Shown: positions 8,093 to 16,159 of the stretch, piece by piece
How positions within the stretch are numbered: position 1 is the stretch's first letter
Layout of the letters: every line of letters starts with the position of its first letter
Assembly: GCF_036346295.1 (NCBI RefSeq)
Contig: NZ_CP107819.1
Span: forward strand, 7,874,001-7,938,000
Source: Streptomyces sp. NBC_00536
GTDB taxonomy: Bacteria > Actinomycetota > Actinomycetes > Streptomycetales > Streptomycetaceae
Length of the DNA stretch: 64,000 nt
Direction of reading: 5' to 3'
Program-made: the position numbers and the translations under genes
Notes under the pieces: generated by a model
What the model saw: only the letters and a program-made list of their open reading frames with translations
Databases searched by the model: none
What the model was told of the DNA's origin: nothing

Positions 8093-11000
8093 ATGCCCTT
8101 CCCCGTGACTCCCGGCTTCCGCCGGAAGCACAGCGCCACCCCGGTCCCGCGGCCGCCCGGTGAGGCACCCGGAGCGCCGTCCGGACCGCCCGCCGCCTCC
8201 GGCCCGCCGCCGTCGGGCTCCGGCGGCGAATCCGGACCCAGTCCGCACCGGTCCGCCTTCCGCCCCGACATCGAGGGCCTGCGCGCGGTGGCCGTCCTCG
8301 CGGTCCTCGCCTTCCACGCCGGGATCCCCGGGATGGCGGGCGGCTTCGTCGGCGTCGACGTCTTCTTCGTCATCTCCGGCTACCTGATCACCGGCCTGCT
8401 GGTCCGGGAGGCGATCACCACCGGCCGGATCCGGCTCGGGGACTTCTTCTCCCGGCGGGCCCGGCGGCTGCTGCCGTCCGCCGCCGTCGTCCTCGGCGCC
8501 GTGGCGGTCGCCGGTGCCTGGCTGACCGTACCGCTGCGGCGCGCCGTGCTGGAGTACGACGTGGTCGCGGCGGCCCTGTCCTTCGCCAACTGGCGGTTCG
8601 TCTCCCAGCAGACCGACTACCTCGCCGCGGGCCGGGACCAGAGCCCGCTGCTGCACTTCTGGTCCCTCGCCGTCGAAGAGCAGTTCTACCTGTTCTGGGC
8701 CCCGCTGATGGCGGTGATCGCCCTCTGCACGGCCCGCGCGGTCCGCCGGGGCCGGGTCGTGCGCGCCGTCGTGGCGCTCGCCACCCTGCTGCTGGCCCTC
8801 GGCTCGTTCGCGCTGTCCCTGCGCTGGACGGACCACTCCGTCTCGCTCGCCTACCTCGGCACCCCCTCGCGGGTCTGGCAGTTCGCCACCGGCGCGCTGC
8901 TGGCGCTGCTGCCGTGGCACCTGCTGCGCGGACCGCGTCCGCTGCGGCTGCTGTGCGGCTGGGCCGGCGCGGTGGCGATCGGCTGGTGCGTGCTCTCGTA
9001 CGACGCGAGCACCCCGTACCCCGGATTCGCGGCGCTCGTCCCGACGCTGGGCGCCGCCGCCGTCATCCTCGCCGCGATCCCCGGCCGCGGCGAACGGAAC
9101 GCCGAAGGCGCCTACGGGGTCGGGCGGTTGCTCGCGACCCGCGCACCCCGGGCCGTCGGACGGCTCTCCTACACCCTCTACCTGTGGCACTGGCCCGTGC
9201 TGGTGCTCGCCGAAGCGAGCCTGGGCACGCTCGGCTGGCCGGCCAAGACCGCGCTGACCCTCGCCGCCGTCCTGCCCGCCCTCGCCACCATGCGCTGGGT
9301 GGAGCGGCCGCTGCGCCGCAGCCGCACGGTCTCCGAACTCCCGCGCCGCGGCCTGTCGGTGGGCGTCACGGCCATCGTGATGCCGGTCGTGCTCGCGCTG
9401 GTCGTCGGCACCACGACGCTGCGGCTGCTGGGCCCGGCCGCCCCCGTCGACCTCCAGGGCCTGCCGCCCGGCGCCGCCTCCGGCCCCACCCTGCTGGCCC
9501 GCGGCCCGGCGGCGCCGCCGCTGGACGGCCCGGTCGTGCCGGGTCCGGCCCAGGCGGCCAAGGACTTCCCGCCGGACGGGAACTGCGAGGTGGACCCGGC
9601 GGTCACCCGCAGCCCGGACTGCCTCTTCGGCGCGGTCACCAGCCCGGACCGGATCGTGCTGCTCGGCGACTCGCACGCCGGGCAGTGGTTCTCCCCGATG
9701 CTCGCCCTGGCCTCCCAACGCGGCTGGGCGCTCCAGGAGTTGGTCAAGCAGGGCTGCCCGCTCCCTAAGCTGGCCGTCGACAACCCCCAGCTCGGCCGCG
9801 CCTACCGCGAATGCGACACCTGGCGGGCCGACGCCCTGGACCGGCTGAAGCGGCAGCCGAAGCCCCGCCTCGTCGTGATCTCCTCACTGGCCCGCTACAC
9901 CGCCGACCCCGCCCTGCTCGCCGGGGCGTGGGAGGAGACGCTGAAGCCGCTGCGCGCCCTCGGGGTGCCGGTCGTCTACATCGAGGACACCCCCGTACCG
10001 GGCAAGGACATCCCGGCCTGCCTCTCCGGGAGTCCCGGTTCCCCGGACGCCTGCGCGTTCGGCCGGGAGGCCGCCCAGCAGCCCGACGCCCTCGCGCGGC
10101 GGATCGCCTCGGGCGCGCTGCCCGGCGTACGGAGCATCAGCGTGAACCCGGTCCTGTGCCCGGGCGCCGGGCCGACCTGCCCGGCGGTGCTGGACCGGAT
10201 CCTGCTCTACCGCGACGACTCCCACCTGACGAACGTGGCGGCCGTCGTCCTGACCGCCCGGCTGGAACGGCTGCTGACCGAGACCGGCGCGCTGCCCGCC
10301 GCCGGGGCCGCTTCCGGGGCCGCTCCCGGGACGCCGAGCGCGGCCGCGCCGCCGGCCGCCGACGGCTGGAAGGAGCTGCTGCGCGAGGAGTTCGACGGCC
10401 CGGCGGGCAGCCGCCCGTCCGCCGCCACCTGGCAGTACGACCTGGGCACCTGCTACCCGGGCTGCCCCGCGCCGCAGTGGGGCACCGGTGAGATCGAGAC
10501 GATGACCGACTCCACCGACAACGTCCGCCTCGACGGCAAGGGCGCTCTGGAGATCGTCCCCACCCGCAAGGACGGCCGGTGGAGTTCGGGCCGGATCGAG
10601 ACCCGGCGCGCCGATTTCGCGCCGCCGCCCGGCGGGGTGCTGCGGATCGAGGCGTCGATCGCCCTGCCGGACGTCACGGGCCCGAAGGCGGCGGGCTACT
10701 GGCCCGCGTTCTGGACCCTCGGGGCGCCGCTGCGCAACGGATACACCGGCTGGCCGTCCGTCGGCGAGCTGGACGTCATGGAGAACGTCAACGGCCGGGA
10801 CAGCGTCTTCGCCACCCTGCACTGCGGAATCCTCGGCGGCGGCCCGTGCAAGGAACCCGTCGGCCTGACCTCCGGTCCGCAGCCCTGCCCGGACTGCCGG
10901 ACGGCGTTCCACTCCTACGCCGTCGAGGTCGACCTCTCGCCCGGCGCGCAGGAGGTGCGCTGGCTGCTGGACGGCCGGGTGTACCACCGGGTGGGCGCGG

Positions 11001-11188
11001 CCGCGATGGACCCGGCCACCTGGAAGCAGACGGTGGACCACGGGGTGTTCCTGATCCTCAACGTGGCGGTCGGCGGCAGCCTCCCGCTCGCGGACGGCGC
11101 GACCGCGGGCCCCGCCACCGAGCCGGGCCATCCGATGCGGGTCGACCGCGTCACCGTCTCGGCCAAGGGCGGCGCGACGGCCCCCTGA
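8093..11188 (+). CDS. Acyltransferase-3 / SGNH / GH16 trifunctional fusion
   Basis: This 1031-aa protein joins three modules. Residues ~57-430 are an acyltransferase-3 membrane domain: FRPDIEGLRAVAVLAVLAFH with the conserved Arg/His, then VDVFFVISGYLIT, WSLAVEEQFYLFW and about ten helices. Residues ~510-740 are an SGNH O-acetyltransferase/esterase domain with GDSHAGQW (~522) and DDSHL (~707). Residues ~760-1031 are a GH16 beta-glucanase-like domain with the catalytic ELDVMEN (ExDxxE, ~893). AT3-SGNH proteins acylate exported glycans; GH16 enzymes cut beta-1,3/1,4-glucans or galactans. The ATG at 8093 follows AAAGG after the synthase stop; an in-frame GTG at 8045 overlaps the synthase. Together the pair could make, acylate and trim an exopolysaccharide. 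The three-way fusion is uncommon in my knowledge. Confidence 0.88.
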   Translation: MPFPVTPGFRRKHSATPVPRPPGEAPGAPSGPPAASGPPPSGSGGESGPSPHRSAFRPDIEGLRAVAVLAVLAFHAGIPGMAGGFVGVDVFFVISGYLITGLLVREAITTGRIRLGDFFSRRARRLLPSAAVVLGAVAVAGAWLTVPLRRAVLEYDVVAAALSFANWRFVSQQTDYLAAGRDQSPLLHFWSLAVEEQFYLFWAPLMAVIALCTARAVRRGRVVRAVVALATLLLALGSFALSLRWTDHSVSLAYLGTPSRVWQFATGALLALLPWHLLRGPRPLRLLCGWAGAVAIGWCVLSYDASTPYPGFAALVPTLGAAAVILAAIPGRGERNAEGAYGVGRLLATRAPRAVGRLSYTLYLWHWPVLVLAEASLGTLGWPAKTALTLAAVLPALATMRWVERPLRRSRTVSELPRRGLSVGVTAIVMPVVLALVVGTTTLRLLGPAAPVDLQGLPPGAASGPTLLARGPAAPPLDGPVVPGPAQAAKDFPPDGNCEVDPAVTRSPDCLFGAVTSPDRIVLLGDSHAGQWFSPMLALASQRGWALQELVKQGCPLPKLAVDNPQLGRAYRECDTWRADALDRLKRQPKPRLVVISSLARYTADPALLAGAWEETLKPLRALGVPVVYIEDTPVPGKDIPACLSGSPGSPDACAFGREAAQQPDALARRIASGALPGVRSISVNPVLCPGAGPTCPAVLDRILLYRDDSHLTNVAAVVLTARLERLLTETGALPAAGAASGAAPGTPSAAAPPAADGWKELLREEFDGPAGSRPSAATWQYDLGTCYPGCPAPQWGTGEIETMTDSTDNVRLDGKGALEIVPTRKDGRWSSGRIETRRADFAPPPGGVLRIEASIALPDVTGPKAAGYWPAFWTLGAPLRNGYTGWPSVGELDVMENVNGRDSVFATLHCGILGGGPCKEPVGLTSGPQPCPDCRTAFHSYAVEVDLSPGAQEVRWLLDGRVYHRVGAAAMDPATWKQTVDHGVFLILNVAVGGSLPLADGATAGPATEPGHPMRVDRVTVSAKGGATAP

Positions 11189-11200
11189 CGCGGCCGTGCG

Positions 11201-11228
11201 GGGGCCCGGGCGGCGGCGCCCGGGCCCC
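11201..11228 (+). terminator. Strong GC-rich hairpin after the exopolysaccharide operon
   Basis: A perfect 12-bp stem (11201-11212 with 11217-11228) with a 4-base loop lies 13 bases after the stop codon, with no U-tract, as is usual for Streptomyces terminators. Confidence 0.75.
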
Positions 11229-11280
11229 GAACGGGCAGCGGGGAAAGGAGCGTCGGGGAAGGGCCGCCCGGGGGACTGGT

Positions 11281-11293
11281 AGGAAACTTTCCT
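11281..11293. promoter_or_regulatory. AGGAAA-n-TTTCCT palindrome in the phosphoesterase promoter region
   Basis: A perfect 13-base palindrome, followed a few bases later by a TAGCAT -10-like box. Similar GGAAA/TTTCC palindromes are known to me from ROK-family (chitosan-utilisation) operators in Streptomyces, but that match is from memory. The gene starts about 180 bases downstream. Confidence 0.4.
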
Positions 11294-11471
11294 GTTCGCT
11301 AGCATTCCCGGCGGCGGCTCGGCGCGGTGCCCGTACGACCGGGCATGACGCGCTCAGCGAGAGCTCTGACCCGGCCGCCGTGGCGCTCCCGCCTGCCCGC
11401 GACCGGGCCGGCGGGCCGCGCCACGCAACGGTGCCCAGCTCTCACTCCCCCCAGTGCAGGAGCCCCCCAGG

Positions 11472-12809
11472 ATGCGCCCGAACGCCTCATTACCCGCGCC
11501 CGCACGGCGCGGCACGGTGACCCTGGTCACCGCCGTACTCCTCCTCGTCGGCGGCCTGTTGCTCGCCCTGCCCGACCGGGCAGGGGCCGCGGCCGACCCC
11601 CTCATCTCACGCGGCAGACCCGCCACCGCGTCCTCCTCCGAAACCTCCGCCTTCGGCCCGGAGAAGGCCTTCGACGGCGACCCGGCCACCCGCTGGGCGA
11701 GCGCCGAGGGCAAGGATCCGCAATGGATCCGCGTCGACCTCGGCGCCAACGCCAATGTCACGCGCGTGTCCGTCAGTTGGGAGGCCGCCTACGCCAAGGC
11801 CTACCGGGTCGAGATCTCCGCCGACGGCGCCACCTGGACCCGCCTCGCGAACGAGACCGCGGGCAACGGCGGCACCGACGACTGGCCGGGCCTCTCCGGC
11901 AAGGGCCGCTACCTGCGCGTCTACGGAACCGCGCGGGGCACCACGTACGGCTACTCGCTGCACGAGGTCGAGGTGTACGGCACCCTCGACGGCGGCACCC
12001 CGCCCACCGGCGCCTTCAGCGTCGTCGCCGCCGGTGACATCGCCGCCCAGTGCACCGCCTCCGACAGCGGCTGCGCCCACCCGAAGACGGCCGCGCTGGC
12101 CCAGCGGCTCGCCCCGAAGTTCTACCTGACGATGGGCGACAACCAGTACGACGACGCCCGGATCGCCGACTACCGGGCCTACTACGACAAGAGCTGGGGC
12201 GCCTTCAAGGACAAGACGCACCCGGTGCCCGGCAACCACGAGACCTACGACCCGGCCGGATCCCTCGCCGGATACAAGGCCTACTTCGGGCCGATCGCCT
12301 ACCCCCAGGGCAAGAGCTACTACAGCTTCGACGAAGGCAACTGGCACTTCATCGCCCTCGACTCCAACTCCTTCGACCAGAGCGCCCAGATCGACTGGCT
12401 GAAGGCCGACCTCGCCAAGAACTCCAAGCAGTGCGTCGCCGCCTACTGGCACCACCCGCTGTACTCCTCGGGCGGCCACGGCAACGACCCGGTCAGCAAG
12501 CCCGTCTGGAACATCCTCTACGCGGCCAAGGCCGACCTGATCCTCAACGGGCACGACCACCACTACGAGCGGTTCGCCCCGCAGGACCCCAACGGCAAGG
12601 CCACGGCCGACGGCATCACCGAGATCGTCGGCGGCATGGGCGGCGCCGAGCCTTACCCCATCGAGAACGTCCAGCCCAACAGCCAGAAGCGGATCAGCGG
12701 CCAATACGGCGTGCTGAAGCTGGACTTCACCGACTCCGGCTACAGCTGGAGCTACATCGGCACCGACGGCAAGGCCAAGGACACCAGCCCGAAGTACACC
12801 TGCCACTGA
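11472..12809 (+). CDS. Secreted discoidin-domain metallophosphoesterase
   Basis: A 445-aa secreted protein. An N-terminal signal peptide (ALPDRAGAAA cleavage region near residue 40) is followed by an F5/8-type C (discoidin/CBM32-like) domain, about 42-175, with ISRGRPATASS and ATRWASAEGKDPQWIRVDLG. The metallophosphoesterase domain (185-440) carries GDIAAQC, MGDNQYDD, GNHETYD, YWHHPLYSS and NGHDHHYE, which supply the dinuclear metal ligands. It probably hydrolyses phosphoesters at a surface recognised by the binding domain. The ATG at 11472 follows AGGAG at 9 bases; a GTG at 11454 is possible. Its stop overlaps the next start (TGATG), so it is coupled to an MFS transporter and a beta-propeller protein. 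Substrate unknown. Confidence 0.85.
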   Translation: MRPNASLPAPARRGTVTLVTAVLLLVGGLLLALPDRAGAAADPLISRGRPATASSSETSAFGPEKAFDGDPATRWASAEGKDPQWIRVDLGANANVTRVSVSWEAAYAKAYRVEISADGATWTRLANETAGNGGTDDWPGLSGKGRYLRVYGTARGTTYGYSLHEVEVYGTLDGGTPPTGAFSVVAAGDIAAQCTASDSGCAHPKTAALAQRLAPKFYLTMGDNQYDDARIADYRAYYDKSWGAFKDKTHPVPGNHETYDPAGSLAGYKAYFGPIAYPQGKSYYSFDEGNWHFIALDSNSFDQSAQIDWLKADLAKNSKQCVAAYWHHPLYSSGGHGNDPVSKPVWNILYAAKADLILNGHDHHYERFAPQDPNGKATADGITEIVGGMGGAEPYPIENVQPNSQKRISGQYGVLKLDFTDSGYSWSYIGTDGKAKDTSPKYTCH

Positions 12810-14131
12810 TGTACCTGGCGACCACAGGCCGCCCGGACACGCCGGCCCGGCCCCGCTCCGGCGGGGCGGGCCGGCGCGTCCCGGGCACCGTCCTCGCACT
12901 CGGCGCGGTCAGCCTCGTCACCGACATCTCCTCCGAGATGGTCACGGCGGTGCTCCCGCTCTACCTGGTCCTCGGGCTGGGTCTCTCACCCCTCCAATTC
13001 GGCTTCCTGGACGGCCTCTTCAATGGGGTCACCGCACTCGTGCGGCTGCTCGGCGGACACGCCGCCGACCGCGGCCACCGGCACAAACGCGTCGCCGGGA
13101 CCGGCTACGCCCTCTCCGCCTGCTCCCGGCTCGGCCTGCTCCTCGCCGGTGGCGCCACCGCCGGGATCGCCGCCGCCCTGGCCACCGACCGGATCGGCAA
13201 GGGCATCCGGACGGCCCCGCGCGACGCGCTCATCACGCTGAGCAGCCCGCCCGACGCACTGGGCCGCTCCTTCGGCGTGCACCGGGCCATGGACACCACC
13301 GGCGCCCTGCTCGGCCCGCTCGCCGCGTTCGCCCTGCTGTGGGCGACGGCCGGGGCCTACGACGCGGTGTTCGTCGTCAGCTTCTGCGTCGGCCTGCTGG
13401 GTGTCCTGCTCCTCGTCCTGTACGTGCCCGCGGACCGCCCGGCGCCGCGCGCACGCCCGGCCCCGCGCAAGGCTCCACACTCCGCTCGCCGCACCGTCGC
13501 CGCCTTCGCGGCGCTCCGCGACCCCGCCTTCCGGCGCATCCTCGCGGCCGCCGCCCTGCTCGGCGCCGCCACCATCGGCGACGCCTTCGTCTACCTGCTG
13601 CTCCAGCGCCGACTCGGCCTGCCCGTCGGCTGGTTCCCGCTGCTGCCGCTCGGCGGCGCCGCCGCCTACCTGCTGCTCGCCGTCCCGGCGGGCCGGATCG
13701 CGGACCGGTCCGGGCGCCGCCTCCCCTTCCTGGCCGGGCACTTCGCCCTGCTCGCCGTGTACGCCGCCCTGCTCGTCCCGGCCGACGGCATCCCCGCCCC
13801 GCTCCTGCTGGTCCCCGTCCTCGCCCTGCTCGGCGCCTTCTACGCGACCACCGACGGGGTGCTGATGGCCTTCGCCGGGCCCGTACTGCCCGCCGACGGC
13901 ACGGCGGGCGCACTGGCCCTGCTCCAGAGCGGCCAGGCGCTGGCCCGCATGCTGGCGGGCGTGGGATTCGGGGCCGCCTGGACGGTGTGGGGGCCGGAGC
14001 CCGCCCTGTGGGCGGCGATCGCGCTCCTGTGCGCCGCCCTCGCGGGCGCCCGGCTCCTGCTGCCGCCCGCCTTCCCCGCTCCCCGACCACCCGTCCCCGA
14101 AGGCACCGACCCCGAGAGGCGCACCGCATGA
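12809..14131 (+). CDS. MFS transporter
   Basis: A 440-aa major facilitator with about 12 hydrophobic segments. The N-terminal TDISSEMVTAVLPLYL matches the SSEM motif of a family of bacterial permeases of unknown substrate, and GHAADRGHRHKR is the cytoplasmic loop motif between helices 2 and 3. The ATG at 12809 overlaps the phosphoesterase stop (ATGA), and the stop overlaps the next start, so the three proteins are made together. It may take up or export the product released by the secreted phosphoesterase; that is inference from context only. Confidence 0.8.
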   Translation: MYLATTGRPDTPARPRSGGAGRRVPGTVLALGAVSLVTDISSEMVTAVLPLYLVLGLGLSPLQFGFLDGLFNGVTALVRLLGGHAADRGHRHKRVAGTGYALSACSRLGLLLAGGATAGIAAALATDRIGKGIRTAPRDALITLSSPPDALGRSFGVHRAMDTTGALLGPLAAFALLWATAGAYDAVFVVSFCVGLLGVLLLVLYVPADRPAPRARPAPRKAPHSARRTVAAFAALRDPAFRRILAAAALLGAATIGDAFVYLLLQRRLGLPVGWFPLLPLGGAAAYLLLAVPAGRIADRSGRRLPFLAGHFALLAVYAALLVPADGIPAPLLLVPVLALLGAFYATTDGVLMAFAGPVLPADGTAGALALLQSGQALARMLAGVGFGAAWTVWGPEPALWAAIALLCAALAGARLLLPPAFPAPRPPVPEGTDPERRTA

Positions 14132-15159
14132 CCGACCGAGCCGGGCACCCCGCGCCCGCGACCCCCCTGGGCCCCCGGGCCCGTACCGCGATCGCGGTGA
14201 GCGCCGTACTGGTGCTCGCGGGCGGCGCCACCGGCTACGTCCTGCACGCCGGACACCGGCCCGCCGCCCAAGTGGCGGCGGCGGACGCCTCGTTCACCCT
14301 GACCGGTCCCGCGCTGTACTTCCGCGACCCCGCCACCGGCCGCGTCGCGCACCGGCCGCTGTCCGGATCCCCCGACTCCCCCGACGCCCGCGTCACCGGA
14401 GGCCCCTCCTGCGACCGGTTCTACGCCGCCGCGGACACGGCGCTCTGCCTGCGGGCCGAGCCGGGGGTGCTGCCGAAGACGTACGCGATCGTGCTCGACC
14501 GGCAGCTGCGCGAGGTCCGCCGGGTCACGGTGCCGGGCGTCCCCAACCGGGCCCGGGTCTCCGCCTCGGGCCGGATGCTCTCCTGGACGGTCTTCGCGAG
14601 CGGGGACTCGTACGCCACCAGCGCCTTCTCCACCCGGACCGCGATCCTCGACCTGCGTACCGGCTACCTCGTCACGTCCATGGAGCAGATCCCCCTCACC
14701 CTCGACGGCGCCCGCTACCACGCCCCCGACGTCAACTTCTGGGGGGTGACCTTCGCCCGCGACGACAATCGCTTCTACGCGACCGTCTCCACCCAGGGCC
14801 GCACCCACCTCGTCGAGGGCGACATGGGGAAGTGGTCGGCGCGCGTGCTGCGCGAGAACGCCGAGTGCCCCTCGCTCTCGCCCGACAACACCCGGATCGC
14901 CTTCAAGAAGAAGGTGTCCGGCGATCCGGCCGCACCCTGGCGCCTGTACGTCCTCGACCTGCGGACGATGCGGGAGACCCCGCTCGCGGAGACGCGCAGC
15001 GTCGACGACCAGGCGGCCTGGCTGGACGACGACACGGTCGCCTACGCCCTGCCGGGAGCGGAGGGCCGGCCCAGCGACATCTGGACGGCCCCCGCGGACG
15101 GCGGCGGCGCCCCCCGGCTGACCGTCCCGAACGGCTCCTCACCAGCGGCGCTGCACTGA
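14128..15159 (+). CDS. Membrane-anchored TolB/WD40-like beta-propeller protein
   Basis: A 343-aa protein with a single N-terminal membrane helix (about 20-40, ending TGYVLHAGH) and an extracytoplasmic domain. PSLSPDNTRIAFKKK, LYVLDLRTMRETPL and DQAAWLDDDTVAYAL are repeats of the TolB-type propeller, with blades spanning roughly residues 90-340. It has no predicted catalytic site. The start overlaps the MFS stop by four bases, so it is the third member of the phosphoesterase-MFS-propeller operon. It may bind the substrate or scaffold the enzyme. Function unknown. Confidence 0.7.
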   Translation: MTDRAGHPAPATPLGPRARTAIAVSAVLVLAGGATGYVLHAGHRPAAQVAAADASFTLTGPALYFRDPATGRVAHRPLSGSPDSPDARVTGGPSCDRFYAAADTALCLRAEPGVLPKTYAIVLDRQLREVRRVTVPGVPNRARVSASGRMLSWTVFASGDSYATSAFSTRTAILDLRTGYLVTSMEQIPLTLDGARYHAPDVNFWGVTFARDDNRFYATVSTQGRTHLVEGDMGKWSARVLRENAECPSLSPDNTRIAFKKKVSGDPAAPWRLYVLDLRTMRETPLAETRSVDDQAAWLDDDTVAYALPGAEGRPSDIWTAPADGGGAPRLTVPNGSSPAALH

Positions 15160-15250
15160 CCGGGCCCCCTTCCGGGAGCCGTGAGCGCCGTCTAGATTGG
15201 GCCGGGCCGCCGCGCCCTCATCCGAGGGTCCGCCCTACCGAGGACGAGCC

Positions 15251-15511
15251 TTGCATCCCGACGACGAGCCGGTCTTCATCCGCAGCAAGTGGGGGCCGAG
15301 GGGCCGCTACTACTGCAACCCCCGCAATCCCATCGGGCTGGCCCTGATCGTCATCACCCTGCTCGTCGTGGGGATCGGGATGATCCTCATGTCCAGCCAT
15401 ACGGGCCCGTTCGCACCGGATCCCGCGCCCACCTCGACCTCGACGCCCGTGACCCCGCCCGGCTTCGACCAGTTCTTGCCGTCCCCCTACGTCAGCGCGA
15501 CGGCGCCCTGA
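15251..15511 (+). CDS. Small single-pass membrane protein, unknown function
   Basis: An 86-aa protein if begun at the TTG at 15251, which follows GAGGA at 6 bases and gives the start HPDDEPVFIRSKWG. A GTG at 15197 is the alternative but lies on top of a TAGATT -10-like box at 15193-15198. It has one membrane helix (LALIVITLLVVGIGMILM, about 28-45) and a Pro/Thr/Ser-rich tail. I recall similar short proteins in many streptomycetes; no function is known to me. Confidence 0.65.
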   Translation: MHPDDEPVFIRSKWGPRGRYYCNPRNPIGLALIVITLLVVGIGMILMSSHTGPFAPDPAPTSTSTPVTPPGFDQFLPSPYVSATAP

Positions 15512-15529
15512 CGGCGCCCGGGGCAGGGT

Positions 15530-16030
15530 TCAGCTGGCGGAGCCCGCCGCCGAACCCGTCGCGAGGTCCGTGCCCCAGCGCGCGATCGCGGCGGGCAGGT
15601 CGAGCGCGCCCGAGCGCAGGTCGGAGTCCGCGCCGGGCCAGTCCTCGCGCGGGACGCGCCACATCAGCTCGAACTCGTTGCCGTCCGGGTCCTTGGCGTA
15701 GAAGGACTTCGAGACCAGGTGGTCCGTGGCCCCGACCAGTGCGCCCAGCTCGGTGAGCTTGCGCCCCAGCTCCGCCAGCTCGCCCAGCGTCCCGACCTCC
15801 CAGGCCAGGTGGTAGAGGCCGACCCGCCCCTGCTCGGGACCGGGCGCGTCGGCGCCGATCGCGAACAGGCCGAGGTCGTGATCGTTGAGGCTGCCCGGTG
15901 CGCTCAGGAAGGCGGCGCGGCCGGGGATCAGGTGGTCGACCTGGAAGCCGAAGACGTCGGTGTAGAAGGCGACGGACCGCTCGACCTCACGGATCCAGAG
16001 CACGGCGTGGTTCAGACGGCGGACGGACAT
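15530..16030 (-). CDS. VOC-family (glyoxalase/extradiol dioxygenase-like) protein
   Basis: A 166-aa protein with one vicinal-oxygen-chelate domain: LNHAVLWIREVERSVAFYTDVFGF at the N-terminus, YHLAWEVG in the middle and SFYAKDPDGNEFELMW near residue 110-125. The likely metal ligands are His8, His74 and Glu118. It resembles catechol 2,3-dioxygenase-like proteins, but the substrate cannot be predicted. The ATG at 16030 follows GGGAG. A near-palindrome upstream at 16119-16132 may be its operator. Confidence 0.8.
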   Translation of the reverse strand: MSVRRLNHAVLWIREVERSVAFYTDVFGFQVDHLIPGRAAFLSAPGSLNDHDLGLFAIGADAPGPEQGRVGLYHLAWEVGTLGELAELGRKLTELGALVGATDHLVSKSFYAKDPDGNEFELMWRVPREDWPGADSDLRSGALDLPAAIARWGTDLATGSAAGSAS

Positions 16031-16047
16031 GGCGGCGGGCTCCCGTG

Positions 16048-16088
16048 TGACTCGAAGGACCTGACTCGAAGGACCTGACTCGAAAGGC
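16048..16088. repeat. 14-bp tandem repeat in front of the VOC gene
   Basis: The unit TGACTCGAAGGACC occurs at 16048-16061 and 16062-16075, with a partial, mutated third copy to 16088. It lies in the 5' leader of the VOC gene. Confidence 0.7.
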
Positions 16089-16118
16089 GTGGCTCGATGT
16101 GAACGCTTCCAGCATACC

Positions 16119-16132
16119 GTTCAAATTCGAAC
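16119..16132. promoter_or_regulatory. Near-perfect palindrome, probable operator of the VOC gene
   Basis: GTTCAAATTCGAAC pairs at 12 of 14 positions with its reverse complement and is AT-rich against its surroundings. A TATGCT -10-like box for leftward transcription lies next to it. The XRE-type regulator encoded immediately upstream on the same strand is a candidate ligand-controlled binder. Confidence 0.4.
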
Positions 16133-16159
16133 TATCTAGTCGGATCTTCAGGACGTACG

